From assembly GCA_965112735.1 (NCBI GenBank), contig OZ218953.1, positions 3,224,001 through 3,288,000 on the forward strand: DNA of 64,000 nt, written 5' to 3'. This document shows positions 42,447 through 58,052 of the stretch, piece after piece. A program made the translations under genes and the position numbers. The first letter of the stretch is position 1, and every line of letters begins with the position of its first letter. The notes beneath the pieces were generated by a model. It ran no database searches, had not been told where the DNA came from, and worked only from the letters and a program-made list of their open reading frames with translations. Source of the stretch: Phaeosaccion multiseriatum. Its lineage: Eukaryota > Ochrophyta, other classes.

Positions 42447-45400
42447 ATGACAATACGCTTCGGCGATGGCTGGAGGCGGACTTCACGTCGAAGAATGTTC
42501 GTCCACTGCTCCTTTTATTTGCTGCTTCTCTCGGCGTGCTGCTGTCGCTGCGCTCGCGCGGCGCCAAGGCCCCTTGAACAGCAGGGCGCATCTTCAGGAA
42601 CCTCAGAACGAGCGGCTGAGGCGGCAAGACAAAGGGCAAGCAGTGGGAGCGCACCTTCAAAGAAGCCAAACATCATCTTCATGCTCGTCGACGACTCTGG
42701 CTGGAACGACTTTGGTTACGCGTCGTCGGACTTAGCCTTCACACAGCCTAACATTGTGAAGGCGGCCCAGGACGGGATCATCTTGGACGCGTACTACAGC
42801 GAGCCGCACTGCACCCCTGCTCGCAGCTCGCTCATGTCAGGAAAATACGCTGTCAATGTGGGCATGACGGTCGGAGACATTCTGGTTCAGAACAACTACG
42901 GCCTGCCCCTCAACGTCGTCACGATGGCCGATCACTTAAAGTCCGCGGGCTACCGCACCCACCAGCTGGGCAAGTGGAACCTGGGCCACCACCGCACCGA
43001 GTACCTGCCGACCAATCGAGGCTTTGACTCATTCACGGGCTTCATGGGGGTGACCCTGGGCACGTACCGGACTCGCAAGGTGCCCAAGACCATCACTGGG
43101 CTCAACGGTGCTTTGGACGGAGTGTGGGACTTGATGCATGGGAACTCCGAGGGACACGGTCCTGTGAGCGGGGCCCGGGAGAACCTCGAGTACTACACCA
43201 CCTACCTCACCGACTTGGCCGTTGGCATCATCGAGACCCACGCTGATGAAGCGGGGGATGATGACCCCCTCTTCCTGTACCTGGCGCATCAGGCACGTAG
43301 TGGGGAGCAACTTGTGGCAGTGAGGTCCGGCTGCTGCCCACACACACACGCACACACACACACACATCGATCGATTGTTTACCAACACCTCAGGCCCTCT
43401 TGCTCCTCAAGCTCCCCCATCCCTTATTCCCTCCAGTCTGTTGCGTTCCTGAGTGAGGGTTAGTGCCAACAACAACACTCAGCACGCATATCATCCAATC
43501 TAATTTGTGTTGGCCTTGCTTGCTTGGTGCAACTCTTCACTTGTTTGTTTCCCCACTGGACTGGCTACAGGCAACCCACGCAGAGATGGAAAGCCCCCTC
43601 GGGACGGACGACCTACCTGGGTTCGCCAGCATCAGTGCCCCCCAGCGAAGGAATTTGGGTGCGATGTGGATAGAGCTCGACTCCTCCTTCGTTAAGATCC
43701 AAAAGACACTCGAGGCCACCGGCATGCTCGACAACACCATCATCGTCATGGTTTCTGACAACGGCGGGTGCCCATCAGAGGGCAGCATGGTGACCCCTTT
43801 ACGCGGAGTCAAGACATCCTTGTTCGAGGGAGGCGTCCACGTTCCGGGCTTTGTGTGGAGCCCCCTGTTGAAGGAGGAGAGGAGAGGAAGCAAGTACAAC
43901 AACCTCATGCATGTAGCGGATTGGCTCCCCACACTCTGGGCCGCAGCAGGGCAGGACGCCTCCGAACTTGATGCCTCACTGGATGGGGTGAATCAGTGGG
44001 CGGCGCTGGCAGAAGGCTCCCTCACTGGAGACGAGGCTCCGAGGACGGAGGCCTTGGTGTCGATGGACGCGTGGACGCAAGAGTGGGAGGAGGAGGAGCA
44101 GCAGTACGTCATGTATCCTGACAAGGGCCCCATGATGGTGGGTGAGGAGAAGAGGGCGAAGGAGGGAAGGCAAGGCGGCGAAGGAGGGGCAGCAGCGGGG
44201 GTCTTGGGCCTCGGGTGTCGGGTGGTCTCGTGTCTCCCTCTCTCCTGTAGGGCTCTCTTATCTCGCCCTCCTTTCCTTCCTTTCCTCTCCCCCCTTCCCC
44301 CCCGTTGTCGGCCGCACCCCCTCCACCTACCACTCCCTCTGGCGGCTGGTCGTCCTCTCCTCACCCCTCTCCCCCCCCCCCCCTTCTGGTTGCTCTCCTC
44401 CGCTCCCCTTGTCTCCCTCTCCGTCCACTGCCATCCCCTCTCCCCCTTCAGGGCTACCGCATGGGCAAGTACAAGCTCATAATGAACCACCCTTGCTTAG
44501 GCTACTACGAAGAGGGGGACGGGGGGGGCATTTCGTGTATGAACCAGCGATCCGCACTGGTGCGTGCGTGCGTGTGTGTGTGTGTGTGTGTGCGTGACTT
44601 GGGTGTGCGTGGCTTGTGTGTCGTGTCTGTGGGTGGGTGGGTATGTGTGTGTCTATGTGTGTGTGTGCGCGCGTGTGTGCGCGCGTGTGTGTGTCTATGT
44701 GTGTGCGTGTGTGCGGTGTGTCTATGTGTGTGCGTGTGTGTACGTGTGTGTGCGTGTGTGCGTGCGTGCGGAAGAGAGGGGCATGAGTTCCCTTTTTTCC
44801 CACCTGTTGTCCTTTTGACCTGATGAGACCGGTTGCTTCTCTCTGCTTCTTTGCTGCTTCTTCGATGCCGAAGGTGTGCGGCATCCATGGAGTGAAAGAC
44901 GTGTGCGCGTCCAGCTCTAACCACCCGCTCCAAGCGGTCGCGTGCGACACGGTGAGCTTGCCTCATTTGCCTGTCTATACTCAGACGAAGGGAAGCAACA
45001 CTTACAGTCCCTTAGAGACGGCTTACAGGGCTTAGGGAGGGCACGGCTTGTGTCTCTGCGTAGCTGACTCTTGTCGCTCTCCTCCTCCTCCTCCTCCTCC
45101 TCCTCCTCCTCCTCTCCCTCCTCCTCTTCCTCCTCGCCCCACCCCCCACTCCTCCTCCTCCTCCTGCTACTACTACTACTACTACTCCTCCTCCCAACAG
45201 AACGTGGAGTACGATCGTCACTTCCTGTTCGACATTGAAGCCGACCCCACCGAGTTCACCAACCTGTGGGACACCTCCGACGACATGCGGCAAGTGGCAA
45301 GCGTCATGAACGCCAAGCTGCTCACCATCCTCCTGCAGGTGCGTGCTTGGCCTGTGAGCTCTGTGGAGTGTAACGATATTCGAGATAGTGAGCGTCGGCT

Positions 45401-46398
45401 CCAGACTGGCCTAGAAGCCTATGCTCTAGGCCCTAGGCCGAGCGGCCTACGCCCGCTCTAGGCCGGCCATTTTTTCTCCCTAGGCCGGCGGTTCTAGGCC
45501 TAGGCCTCGACCTATCTGATTAGTAATTACGGCCGGCGCAGCCGGCCTGATTACTGATTATGACCGGCGCCAGCCGGCCTGAGTACTGATTATGCGCCAG
45601 CCGGGGGCTGAATACTGATTACGGCCGGCGCACACCGTAATCTTCTCCAGGGTCGAAGGGAGGGAGGGAGGGAGGGAGGGAGGGAGGGAGGGAGGGAGGG
45701 AGGGAGGGAGGGAGGGACGGAGGGAGGGAGGGAGGGAGGGAGGGAGGGACGGAGGGAGGGAGGGAGGGAGGGAGGGACGGAGGGAGGGAGGGAGGGAGGG
45801 AGGGACGGAGGGAGGGAGGGAGGGAGGGAGGGAGGGAGGGAGGGAGGGAGGGAGGGAGGGAGGGAGGGAGGGAGGGAGGGAGGGAGTCGACCCTGGACAA
45901 GATCATCTGATTCTGATTACGGCCGGCGCAGCCGGCCTGATTACTGATTATGACCGGCGCCAGCCGGTCTGGTTGCTTACAGCCGGTGACCAGCCGACCT
46001 GATTACTGATTTTGCGCCGGCCGGGGGCTGATTACTGGTTACGGCCGGCGCACACCGTAATCTTGTCCAGGGTCGATAGGCCTAGGCCGGGGGGGCTGCG
46101 CCAAAAATAGGCCTAGGCCGGGGACCTGCGGCCCCCTCTAGGCCTAGGCCGGGGGCCTGCGGCCCCCCTAGGCCGGCCGAATTTCGTCTCTAGGCCTAGG
46201 CTTCTAGGCCAGTCTGGAGCCGATGAGCGTATCGATATCGATTTCGAAAGGGGTTGACCTGAAACTAAAACTGGAACTCCGATCCTTCCACAGGCGCCCC
46301 TCCCGGCCTACAAGTACCCGACCACGGAGGGCATGAAGACGTTGGAGAGGGTGTGGAGGAAGATCGGGGGCTTCGTGTACCCCTGGGAGGCGGCCTGA
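42447..46398 (+). CDS. secreted or lysosomal arylsulfatase-type sulfatase (family S1)
   Basis: Six exons: 42447-43292, 43571-44137, 44452-44559, 44874-44951, 45201-45338, 46294-46398; 613 aa. Signal peptide YLLLLSACCCRCARA, with a second start Met at 42495. Catalytic features: metal-binding DD in FMLVDDSGWNDFGY; the formylglycine motif C-T-P-A-R-S-S-L; GKWNLGHH; metal-binding VSDNGG; and FEGGVHVPGFVWSP. Overall similar to arylsulfatase B/J types. The His normally found in GKWHLG is Asn here. Intron 1 is best explained by a GC donor (CAG|GCACGT at 43293), which restores the family sequence YLAHQATHAEM; a GT donor after 43319 would add nine residues. Intron 5 contains a composite transposable element. 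Substrate unknown, perhaps sulfated polysaccharide. Confidence 0.87.
45507..45656. mobile_element. inner element copy 1, left end eroded
   Basis: Begins TCGACCTATCTGATTAG and ends TTCTCCAGGGTCGA. It shares the internal words CCGGCCTGATTACTGATTA and GGCCGGCGCACACCGTAATC with copy 2 in direct orientation. The left terminal repeat is degraded relative to copy 2. Confidence 0.6.
45657..45886. repeat. (GGGA)n tract between two element copies
   Basis: About 230 bp of GGGA repeats with a few GGGACGGA interruptions. It is bounded on the left by CCAGGGTCGA (45647-45656) and on the right by TCGACCCTGG (45887-45896), the adjacent ends of the two inner elements. Confidence 0.97.
45887..46076. mobile_element. 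inner element copy 2, intact 17-bp terminal inverted repeats
   Basis: Left end TCGACCCTGGACAAGAT (45887-45903) and right end ATCTTGTCCAGGGTCGA (46060-46076) are perfect inverted repeats. The interior consists of GGCCGGCGC and CCTGATTACTGATT words. The ends are closely related to the TCGACCCCTGAC end at 9465. Confidence 0.72.
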
Positions 46399-46690
46399 GG
46401 ACTAGGCCTGAGGCTCTTCGCACTGCCTCGAGTGAGGAATCGACGCAACTACTACGTTGTATTTTACTTTTGAGTTCTCAATTTGCTATTGAGGCTGACC
46501 ACAGGGTGAGGCGTTTCAGATTATGATTATTCGCAAGCCTCTTTTAGTTTTGATTGACGTTTACGTGTGTAATTGTGTTTCAAAAAAAATGAATGAACAC
46601 ATTAGATGGATGTCGCTAGCTTGTGGAATCCAGTCACATACTTGCGTACCAAAGCCGTCAATGTACTTTGTCATTGTTCATTCGTCTTTG

Positions 46691-50804
<4,114 letters not shown>

Positions 50805-52619
50805 CCGCTCGATCTTCACAGATGGCTTGACAGAATTGTGGGGAGGTGGAGGGCGAGAGATGGGGTGAGGTAACAATCTCCCACGCGGGGGGGGGGGGGA
50901 TCCTCCCCAACATAAACCTGTAAAAGTTCGCCACCGGAGAGGACGAGACCAAGATTGGCCAGTGATATATGGTGGGAAAATGCTCGCCCTTTCACTTCCT
51001 TTCCCTTCCCTGCTTCTTTCCCCAAAGAACACGCAAAACACCATGCTGCGATGAGGAACAAGACGGATTAGACTCCTTGACCCGAATAACCATGTAGAGA
51101 ACTTCTTTTTTTGACACTGAGCAGCCAACCAACCAACCGCCTTCCCCTCCACACCCCCTTTCCAAGCCGTGTCTGAGCTCTGCCCTTCTCCCTCGTGCGT
51201 CCGGTCTCTGGTCACGTCGCCTCCTCCCCCCTGTCGGAGCTCTGCAGGCGCTGCTCGTGGCCAGTCAGGCAGTGCGTGTGAAGCCCTAGGGGGATAGGTA
51301 AGTCTCAAAGTACGCTAACCTAGCAGCTCGCACGCTTTCAAGCGAGGAGGTATGGATGGTCAGGCTGCAGTGAAGAAGATCAGTTCACAGTTTGTCAGTA
51401 AGAGACTTACTCGTTTCAGTGTTGACGAAACCCTTATTAGTACCTTTCTGAGCAGCCAATGCTTGCCTCCTCTGCCCCATCCCCTCCCAAGCCGCTGCAC
51501 TCTCAACCGTCGTGACCGAATGCCATGCCCCCACCCTCCCTCCCTCCCTCTCCCGTAGAATGAAGGAGCTGCCACCACTCGGGAAGTGGGGACTCTTGCA
51601 GGGACCATGAGGGTCGGCCAGAGATGATGGAAGTGGCCGTCCCCAGAGGGAGGCGGTTCTTGGCTGCTCAGGGGAAGGGAGGCGTCCACCCATAAGATCT
51701 TCGACGAGTATGCGCCATTACATTAGTGCTGCAGCAGCCCAGCCAGAGAGGCGAAGCAGCACATCCAGCGAGGCCAGCTCTCCGGCCAGCACAGCTGGAA
51801 GAGTCGATGTAGCAGATATCCAGTCAGACAGTCTCGACAGTTTGCAAGAGAGACGATCCACAGTCCGCGAAGGAGGGCACAGGAAGCTGCTCACCAACGC
51901 GAGAGGTCCACTGACGGTGCTGTAGCGTTCACGTCACTATCCCACAGTCTTATCTCCGTCCTGCGTGGGGAGGCACCGCCGCTCTCTCTCGTCTGTGAGC
52001 CTAGCAAAGGGGCGAGAAGAGTAGGCGAAGAGAGCAATGTAGAAGGCGAAGGAGGCATGCCCTTACTCGACTACGACGAGGCGAAGAACAAGAACAAGGG
52101 GGAGGGGAAGGGAGGGGAGGACAGGAGGGGCCATTAGCGACGGATCTTTCGAGCCTCCTGCGGTCAAGCGCGCCACTGCTGTCGGTGATTTGATTTTTTT
52201 TATACTCGATTTGCGTAATTGTTTTTGAAGAATCGCCCAAATCGCCCATTTTAGGGATCGGGCGGCAAGGGGGAGTGCTCCTGCGGACTTGCTGAAATCT
52301 AGGAAAGGGAAAAAGCGACGAAAGAGAGAGCGATGGTAGGCATCTCAAAGAGCTACACGAAGAGCTATAGCGCTTCTCCCAGCGTTATTTGCGGAGTTCT
52401 TCCCCGATTTGGGCGATTCTGAGCTTAAATACGAGTGTTTAAACTTAAATTACTTTGGAGTAAAATTAAATAAACGCTCTGACTGGGGCGTGAGTGCTGA
52501 CCACTTACGGCATCAAATGTTCCGCAGCGGAGTTGGTTGGGTGTGTGAACTCTCTTCATTTTCGTTAACTTGTTCGCTCTGTGGATAAGCAAGGACCCTC
52601 CCAAACCTCACCCATCTGG
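50805..52619. other. intergenic region between OGFOD1 and HCF101
   Basis: 1.8 kb without a confident gene. It contains the presumed OGFOD1 promoter at the left and the 3' flank of HCF101 at the right. A small Ser-rich open frame at 51710-51925 is listed separately. AT-rich stretches occur at 52190-52240 and 52440-52480. Confidence 0.45.
51710..51925 (+). CDS. hypothetical small Ser/Arg-rich protein (doubtful)
   Basis: 71-codon ATG-to-stop frame, rich in Ser, Glu and Arg (SSTSSEASSPASTAGRVDVA, then DSLDSLQERRSTVREGGHRK). Third-position GC is moderate and the frame has an ordinary soluble-protein composition, but no homologue or splice partner was recognised. It may be an exon of an unresolved gene or chance. 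Confidence 0.22.
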   Translation: MRHYISAAAAQPERRSSTSSEASSPASTAGRVDVADIQSDSLDSLQERRSTVREGGHRKLLTNARGPLTVL

Positions 52620-55600
52620 TCATCTGGCGCCGCCCTTCTTTTCCTCCTCCTCCTCCTCTAGTTCCTTCGCGATACTCTGCAGCACAGAGTGCGGGTAAAT
52701 GTCGCCCCTCCGCCCGTCGCTCCAGTCAATCGCTACGGCGTAATTGCCCCGCGCTTCTACCTTGGTCGGTACGACGCCGCCCTCCTTCGCCCCTCCCCCC
52801 ACTCCTCCTCCTCCTCCTCCTCCTCCTCCTCCTCCTCCCTCCGGCTCGTCGCCGAGTCTCTTTCCGTCCACCGGACTGCGATGGCGCAGCTCGTGGGGAG
52901 GGATCAAGTGCTCATAGGCCCCTCCCCCGTCCTCTGTGGACAGATAGCGCAACACGATAGCCCCCCGGGAAGCATTCCACGTCACATTTGGCACCACACT
53001 CCCTATAGAAGGGGAGCTCCCACCTCCACCTCCACCACCACTCGCTACCCCAGCGCCCCGCAAGGTCAAGCTCCCATGCTGCTGCCGTTGAATGAGTTCA
53101 CACAGCACGTGCTCGCCCAAGGCTTGATACACCCCCGCCTCCTCCGACTCGGGGTCGCTCAGGACAATAGGCCTGCCGCAGTCGCTACCCGAGGCGATGC
53201 TGGGGCTGAGAGGCAGATGAAAGGCCGTCTGAATGTCAAAGTCCTTCTGCAGGTCCTCCACATGTCCGTCGCCGAAGGGGCGGTGTCTGGTGCCGTGGAT
53301 GCAGTCAAAGTAAGCCATGTTCTCCACCACGCTTAGGGTGGGCACCTTTGGAAATGGAGTGAAGTGGAGGTGAAGTGGGAGGTGAGAGGTGAGGTGAAGG
53401 AGAGTGAACTAAAAGGAGGTGAAGGAGAGGAAGAGGAGGGGAAGAGAGACTCTTCTCTCTCTCCCTCTCCTCTCACTCACGTACCTTGAGAGAGCCGAAC
53501 ATCTCAATGCCCTTCACCACGTCAATGTAGCTGAGCCTCTGCGGCGTGGTGACAATCACCGCCCCGGTCATCTGCAGAGTCTGGCAGAGTGTGATTTGAA
53601 TGTCGCCAGTCCCCGGCGGCATGTCAACGATCAGGCAGTCCAAGTCTCCCCAGTCCGTGCCCAGCACCAGTTGATTGATCACCTGTGTGTGTGTGTGTAT
53701 GGGTGGGTGGATGTGTGTGTGTGTGCGCGTGTGTGTGTGTTTGTGCGTGTATGTGTGCGCGTGTAGGTGTTTGCGTATGTGGGCATGTGCGTGGGTGTCC
53801 GAGGGGCCACCCAAAGGCTTTGCGCGTCTCTGTAATACGCCCTCCTTGCTCAGAACATCAGGCCCATCCTCTGTCTAGCCTCTAAGGTACAGGGTGACGG
53901 AGGGCCCTCTGTCCAGCCTCTAAGGTACTGGGCGAACGAAGGCGGGCCCTCCATCCACGGCCATCCCACATGCAACCCGTCCATCCATTACCATCCCACA
54001 TTCGACCCGTCCATCCCCTGCCATCCCAGATTCGGTCCATCTATCCACTGCTATCCCCCCCCCCCCCACTGCCCGTACCTTGCTGACGATAGGGCCTCTC
54101 AGCACGGCTGCAGTCTTGCCACCTGCCCCTGAGAGCCCGGCCTGAGAGGAGGTGGAGGTGGACAGGACCAGTGACAGGACGGGCAGCTTTAGACGTGGGG
54201 GAGGGAAGGGAAGGGGGGAGGGGGGGGGGAAAGGGCAAGGAAAGGGAAGGGAAGGGAAGGGAAGGGGAAAGGAAAGGGGGGATGGGCAAGACAAGAAGGA
54301 AGGAAGAGTAAGGGGCTTTCCAACGTGCCCCTTCTTTCTCCTCCTGCCGTAGGTGGTAAGCACAAAGACCAACACAGGCGCACCTCAAAACGAAAGGCCC
54401 CTTCCACTTCCACAGAGAGACAAAGAGAGACACACAAAAAAAAAACATGCGAGACCAGAGCACTTACCGTCTGGCTGACATACCCAAAGGAGAGACACGC
54501 CACACCCTGATGCATAACTGGCACAATGAGGCGGTCATTGTCCTTTGAGAGCCGGAGAGCCACATCGTCTGGACGGATCAGCGTGGGCAGCGAAGGGCCG
54601 TACACGTCTGCATCGAGCAGGCCTACTCGGGCGCCGCGCTGAGACAAGGCATACGCCAGGTTGACAGCCTGGGGAGAGGGAAGCGGGGAGATGAGGGGGA
54701 GAGGGAGAGATGAGCTGGAGAAAGGGGAAGGAGAGCATGATCATGGAGGAGGTGGAAGCGAAAGGCCATTGCCTTAGATGTAAGTCCTCCTCTTTCCCCC
54801 TTGCCGGCCCGCTCCTCTCCAACCCTCTACATCCCTGCCCCCTCCTATGCAACCCTCCCTCCATATGCTGCCGACCCTCACCACTGTGCTTTTGCCCACC
54901 CCTCCTTTGCAGCTGCTCACTGCGATGACGTGCCCCACGTGCTGCAGCCCCGGGGTGGACGAGGCGGTGGTGGCCCTGTTCAGAGGCCTCCGAGCAGCAG
55001 CCTTGACGGCGCATGCACGCACCCACGGTAGGGCAGAGATGGAGTCCTCGCACGACTTTTGCGCAGAGGAGGAGGGGAGAGAAGAGGAGAAGAGGATAGA
55101 GGAGAGCGCAGCGCGGGGTCAGACACCCAAGCAGCACAACTAGGAGACACCCAACAACGCAAGCAACTTCGGTCGTTTCCCTCCCCTGCCCTCTGCCGTT
55201 CCGGTGCGTCCCTCTACGCTGTACCCACCCTAGTGAGGAAGTCCCTCTTCGGATGCGCCAGAGTGGGGAGCCCCAAAGTGAGCGTCACACTCCCGCCTGA
55301 TAGAGATGAAGTAAATGTATAGACCATCATCGGTCAAGTACGGACAGAAGGCCGCGTCGGAAAGATTAAGCAGACAGCAGAAGGAAAACCCCTGCTTCAT
55401 GACTTGTTGTCACTTACCCACTCACTTCGCTAAGTATAGCTCACTTTCCTCTCCCTTCATTTCCTCACTCCCTCACTCCGCTCTCTTCACGCCCTCCCTA
55501 TCCTCCCTCCCTTCCTCCCTCAAACACTCACTCACTTCTCATATCGACCACGAGGTCGCCTGTGTACCCCATGGTGACCACGTCCACAGACACAACAGGG

Positions 55601-56037
55601 TCCACCACCGAGCGGAGAGCGCCCAACACCTCCGTCTCCTTCGCTGCCAGCTCCCGCGCTCCTCCCCCCCCCCCACCGTCCCCTCTTCCTGCCCCTGCCG
55701 GTGCTTCTGCTCTCCTTGTCATGGCGATGGACCTCATTGCCCCTCCCCGTCCCCGCCCGCTCCAGAACAAGGGTACTCTCCACCCTTCTTGGTCGTGCTC
55801 GCCTTGGCGCCCGTGGACAAGAGGGGCGGAGGCGGCATAGCACAACCGCCTTTTCCTGTCAGGATGTGTAAGGCGGTTCATGTTCTGTGAGGAATGTTCT
55901 GTGACGATGGGGAGTGTGTATGTCGCATACACTTCCTTGAGGAGCCTCTCGTCGCCTCTCATCGCCTGCGTTAAGTCGCTACAGCGCCTCCATTCAGGTG
56001 AAAGGACCACATCGTACATGTGCACGATCGGATACAC
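52620..56037 (-). CDS. HCF101: HCF101-type Fe-S cluster carrier P-loop ATPase (Mrp/NBP35 family)
   Basis: Minus-strand exons: (start uncertain)-55536, 55296-55229, 55055-54882, 54668-54468, 54141-54079, 53682-53485, 53345-52620. Domains in order: MIP18/DUF59 ([38 protein letters not shown]); Mrp ATPase with Walker [44 protein letters not shown] and [12 protein letters not shown]; the HCF101 segment [18 protein letters not shown]; and a C-terminal DUF971 domain ([21 protein letters not shown]). HCF101 assembles and transfers [4Fe-4S] clusters, in plastids for photosystem I. From Met 55737 it is 543 aa. The frame is open upstream to 56037, and a targeting exon is probably further upstream. The DUF971 linker contains a polyglycine run. 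Confidence 0.87.
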
Positions 56038-56493
56038 AGGAACATCAGGCTATTTTGAGAGAAGAAGGAGGCCTTTCTGCTGCCATTGCTTGCGCACGTA
56101 CCTTGGTCGTGTGATTTGGGTCGCCTTCTCCAGCTTCCTCTGTTCGTTGGGAAGTTGTTGTTGGCCAAGACCGCCCCTTGCGAGCCGATGAAGGTGGCGA
56201 GCGGCATCCCGAGCAGCAGCCCCAGGCGGTGCACGCAGCGCTCGGACTACCGGTATCCCTGACGAGTCTACGGAGAAGAGCGGTACCAGCGTTTTCCCCG
56301 CCCTCCTTTGGCCTCTCTGCAGCATCCTCCCGCCCTCTCCTTCCCCACGACAAAGAATGCAGAATGAGCTCCAGGCTACCATCTGCTGCCATCTGCTCGT
56401 ACACCTCCATCTGAAATCCTTTGGCCGTTACGTTGCGATCGATCAGGCCTCCCCCAGAGACGCCAACCAAAAGCGGCAAAGGATCGATTAAAG
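56038..56493 (-). other. unresolved coding-like segment between HCF101 and the MORN gene
   Basis: The minus strand shows protein-like stretches in more than one frame: from 56479, LLVGVSGGGLIDRNVTAKGF and onward; near 56210, RLGLLLGMPLATFIGSQGAV. A good donor (CCAAG|GTACGTG at ~56102) and a good acceptor (pyrimidine tract ending AAAATAG at ~56049) would join to the frame [15 protein letters not shown] that runs into HCF101. It could be the 5' exon(s) of HCF101 or a separate short gene. It also holds the MORN gene promoter. Confidence 0.3.
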
Positions 56494-57174
56494 ATGGGCG
56501 ATGAGGAGGCAGAGTTCAAGGTGGAGTACCTAGATGCTCCCGCCGACGAGGAGCCGCTGGTGACCAACTGGCTGTCCCGGCCCGGCAAGGCGAAGGTCAC
56601 CTACCCTGATGGAGCGACCTACGAGGGCACTTTTGACGGGGAGAGAATGAAGACGGGAGAGGCCACGTACACGTGGGTCAAGCCTGCTGAGGAGGAGGGG
56701 GACGAGCCAGTGCCGATGGCCACGTTCAAGGGTGACTACGCGGACGGCAAGAGGTCGGGCGTGGGCACCATGGTCTACCCCAATGGAGACGAGTATACTG
56801 GGGAATGGGTGGCCAATGTCATGGTCGGAGAGGGGACGTACAAGTACAAGGCAACAGGGGATATCTATAGTGGGACGTGGGTGGCGGGCAAGAAGGATGG
56901 AGCCGGAATCTACCAGTTCGGGGCGGACAGCAGTATGCTCAAGGGGCTGTGGAAGGCGGGCGAGGTAGTGGAGGGGGAGTGGGTCTTCCAAGACGGCACT
57001 GTATACAAGGGGACGTTCCAGGACGGCAAGCCTACGGGGGCTGGTACATTCACGTTCCCCTCGTCGGGCATTAAGCAGAAGGGCGCCTACGTCGCCAAAC
57101 CGAAGGAAGAGGACGCGGACGAAGACGAGCCGCCCGTTATGGAGTGGAAGGGCGAGAGCGTTGTCGCGTGCTGA
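56494..57174 (+). CDS. MORN-repeat protein (radial-spoke-head-like)
   Basis: Single exon, 226 aa. About seven MORN motifs follow an acidic N-terminus: YPDGATYEGTFDGERMKTGE, FKGDYADGKRSGVGTMVYPN, YTGEWVANVMVGEGTYKY, YSGTWVAGKKDGAGIYQF, LKGLWKAGEVVEGEW, YKGTFQDGKPTGAGTFTFP. The C-terminus is acidic. MORN arrays bind lipids or act as scaffolds; similar small proteins occur in flagellar radial spokes and at membrane contact sites, and which applies here is unknown. The ATG at 56494 has A at position -3 of its context and is the first in frame. Confidence 0.9.
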   Translation: MGDEEAEFKVEYLDAPADEEPLVTNWLSRPGKAKVTYPDGATYEGTFDGERMKTGEATYTWVKPAEEEGDEPVPMATFKGDYADGKRSGVGTMVYPNGDEYTGEWVANVMVGEGTYKYKATGDIYSGTWVAGKKDGAGIYQFGADSSMLKGLWKAGEVVEGEWVFQDGTVYKGTFQDGKPTGAGTFTFPSSGIKQKGAYVAKPKEEDADEDEPPVMEWKGESVVAC

Positions 57175-58052
57175 TCTCTTTAAAATGACGCTGCTTGGCC
57201 TCAAATGTTCTTGGCCCTGAACGATCGCGGGAGTGATTGCTTTGCTGGGTGGAACATCACGAGGAAGACTTGACGACATCCGATGGCGAGCCGCGGCGTT
57301 GTACGTCTCCAGGTGATCGATCGTTGGCAGAGACTCCCTCGATGAGACGATTGATGCGCCGAATGACGCGTTCCGGCCCCCTTGGTGGAGATCAATAACT
57401 GCGATTTTTAGGGGAGCAGAGCGCTCTTGTGTATATACCTTCATAGGGGGGGCAGGTGGCGACGGTGATGTAAGCAGCAAGACGAGCATGCTGAGCAATG
57501 CACAGCACACAGTGAGTGTTGTTCGTCGAGCCCTCAGTTAAACGATCATAAAGAGCGTCTCCCCTATATGTACTTGCACCATGTTGCCCATATGCCGACA
57601 GCTGCATAGAACCATTCATTGACTCTGCCCTGGCCCAGAGTCGAGTGCTTCTTCTCAGCTCTCTCCATCCATCACAACGGACATGAAAAGTCTCGCTCTC
57701 TCCTCCTCTCCACCAAAATTGAATTCCTGCTCAAAGAAGCCGTGCCGTGTTCATTCTCTACACATCGATTAAATCCCCTTGAAGTGTACACAGCAGCTTT
57801 TCTCCCTCCTATATACACACCCTACCCTTACCTACTCAAACTCTTGTAATATGCCCATCTACACAAGAAGCCACCGGCAAGCAGCGAAGATGCGTTTCCG
57901 TGTCGTGCTGCATGTCACCCGCTTTTAACAGGCCAGACCTTTTCTCGCTCAGACACACTTGACGTTGGTCTCCGTCGCCTTGCTCCCCTGCCCCCCCCCC
58001 CCGCGCCCCCACCCCACCCACCCACCCTCGAACCATACCTACAACAATGATG
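57175..58052. other. intergenic region between convergent MORN and DinB-like genes
   Basis: No gene supported. Short minus-strand open frames at 57201-57395 and 57392-57619 have no recognisable domain. Both flanking genes end here, so terminators and 3' UTRs are expected. Confidence 0.45.

Larger units (their letters stand above)
45395..46223. mobile_element. composite inverted-repeat element in sulfatase intron 5
   Basis: Outer ends are perfect 27-bp inverted repeats: 45395-45421 (beginning TCGGCTCCAGACTGGCC) and 46197-46223 (ending GGCCAGTCTGGAGCCGA). The 6-mer TGAGCG lies immediately outside both ends (45389-45394 and 46224-46229), a probable target-site duplication. Inside are GGCCTAGGCC-word arms enclosing two copies of a smaller element (45507-45656 and 45887-46076) on either side of a 230-bp (GGGA)n tract. 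It makes intron 5 955 bp long. No coding capacity. Confidence 0.78.

Noticed and set aside
45619-45906. Ser/Pro/Leu-repeat frame on the minus strand
   Set aside because: It is the translation of the (GGGA)n tract inside the composite element.
51352-51558. Short plus-strand frame MDGQAAVKKISSQFVSKRL
   Set aside because: No downstream exon in phase, and the frame decays into Pro/His low complexity.
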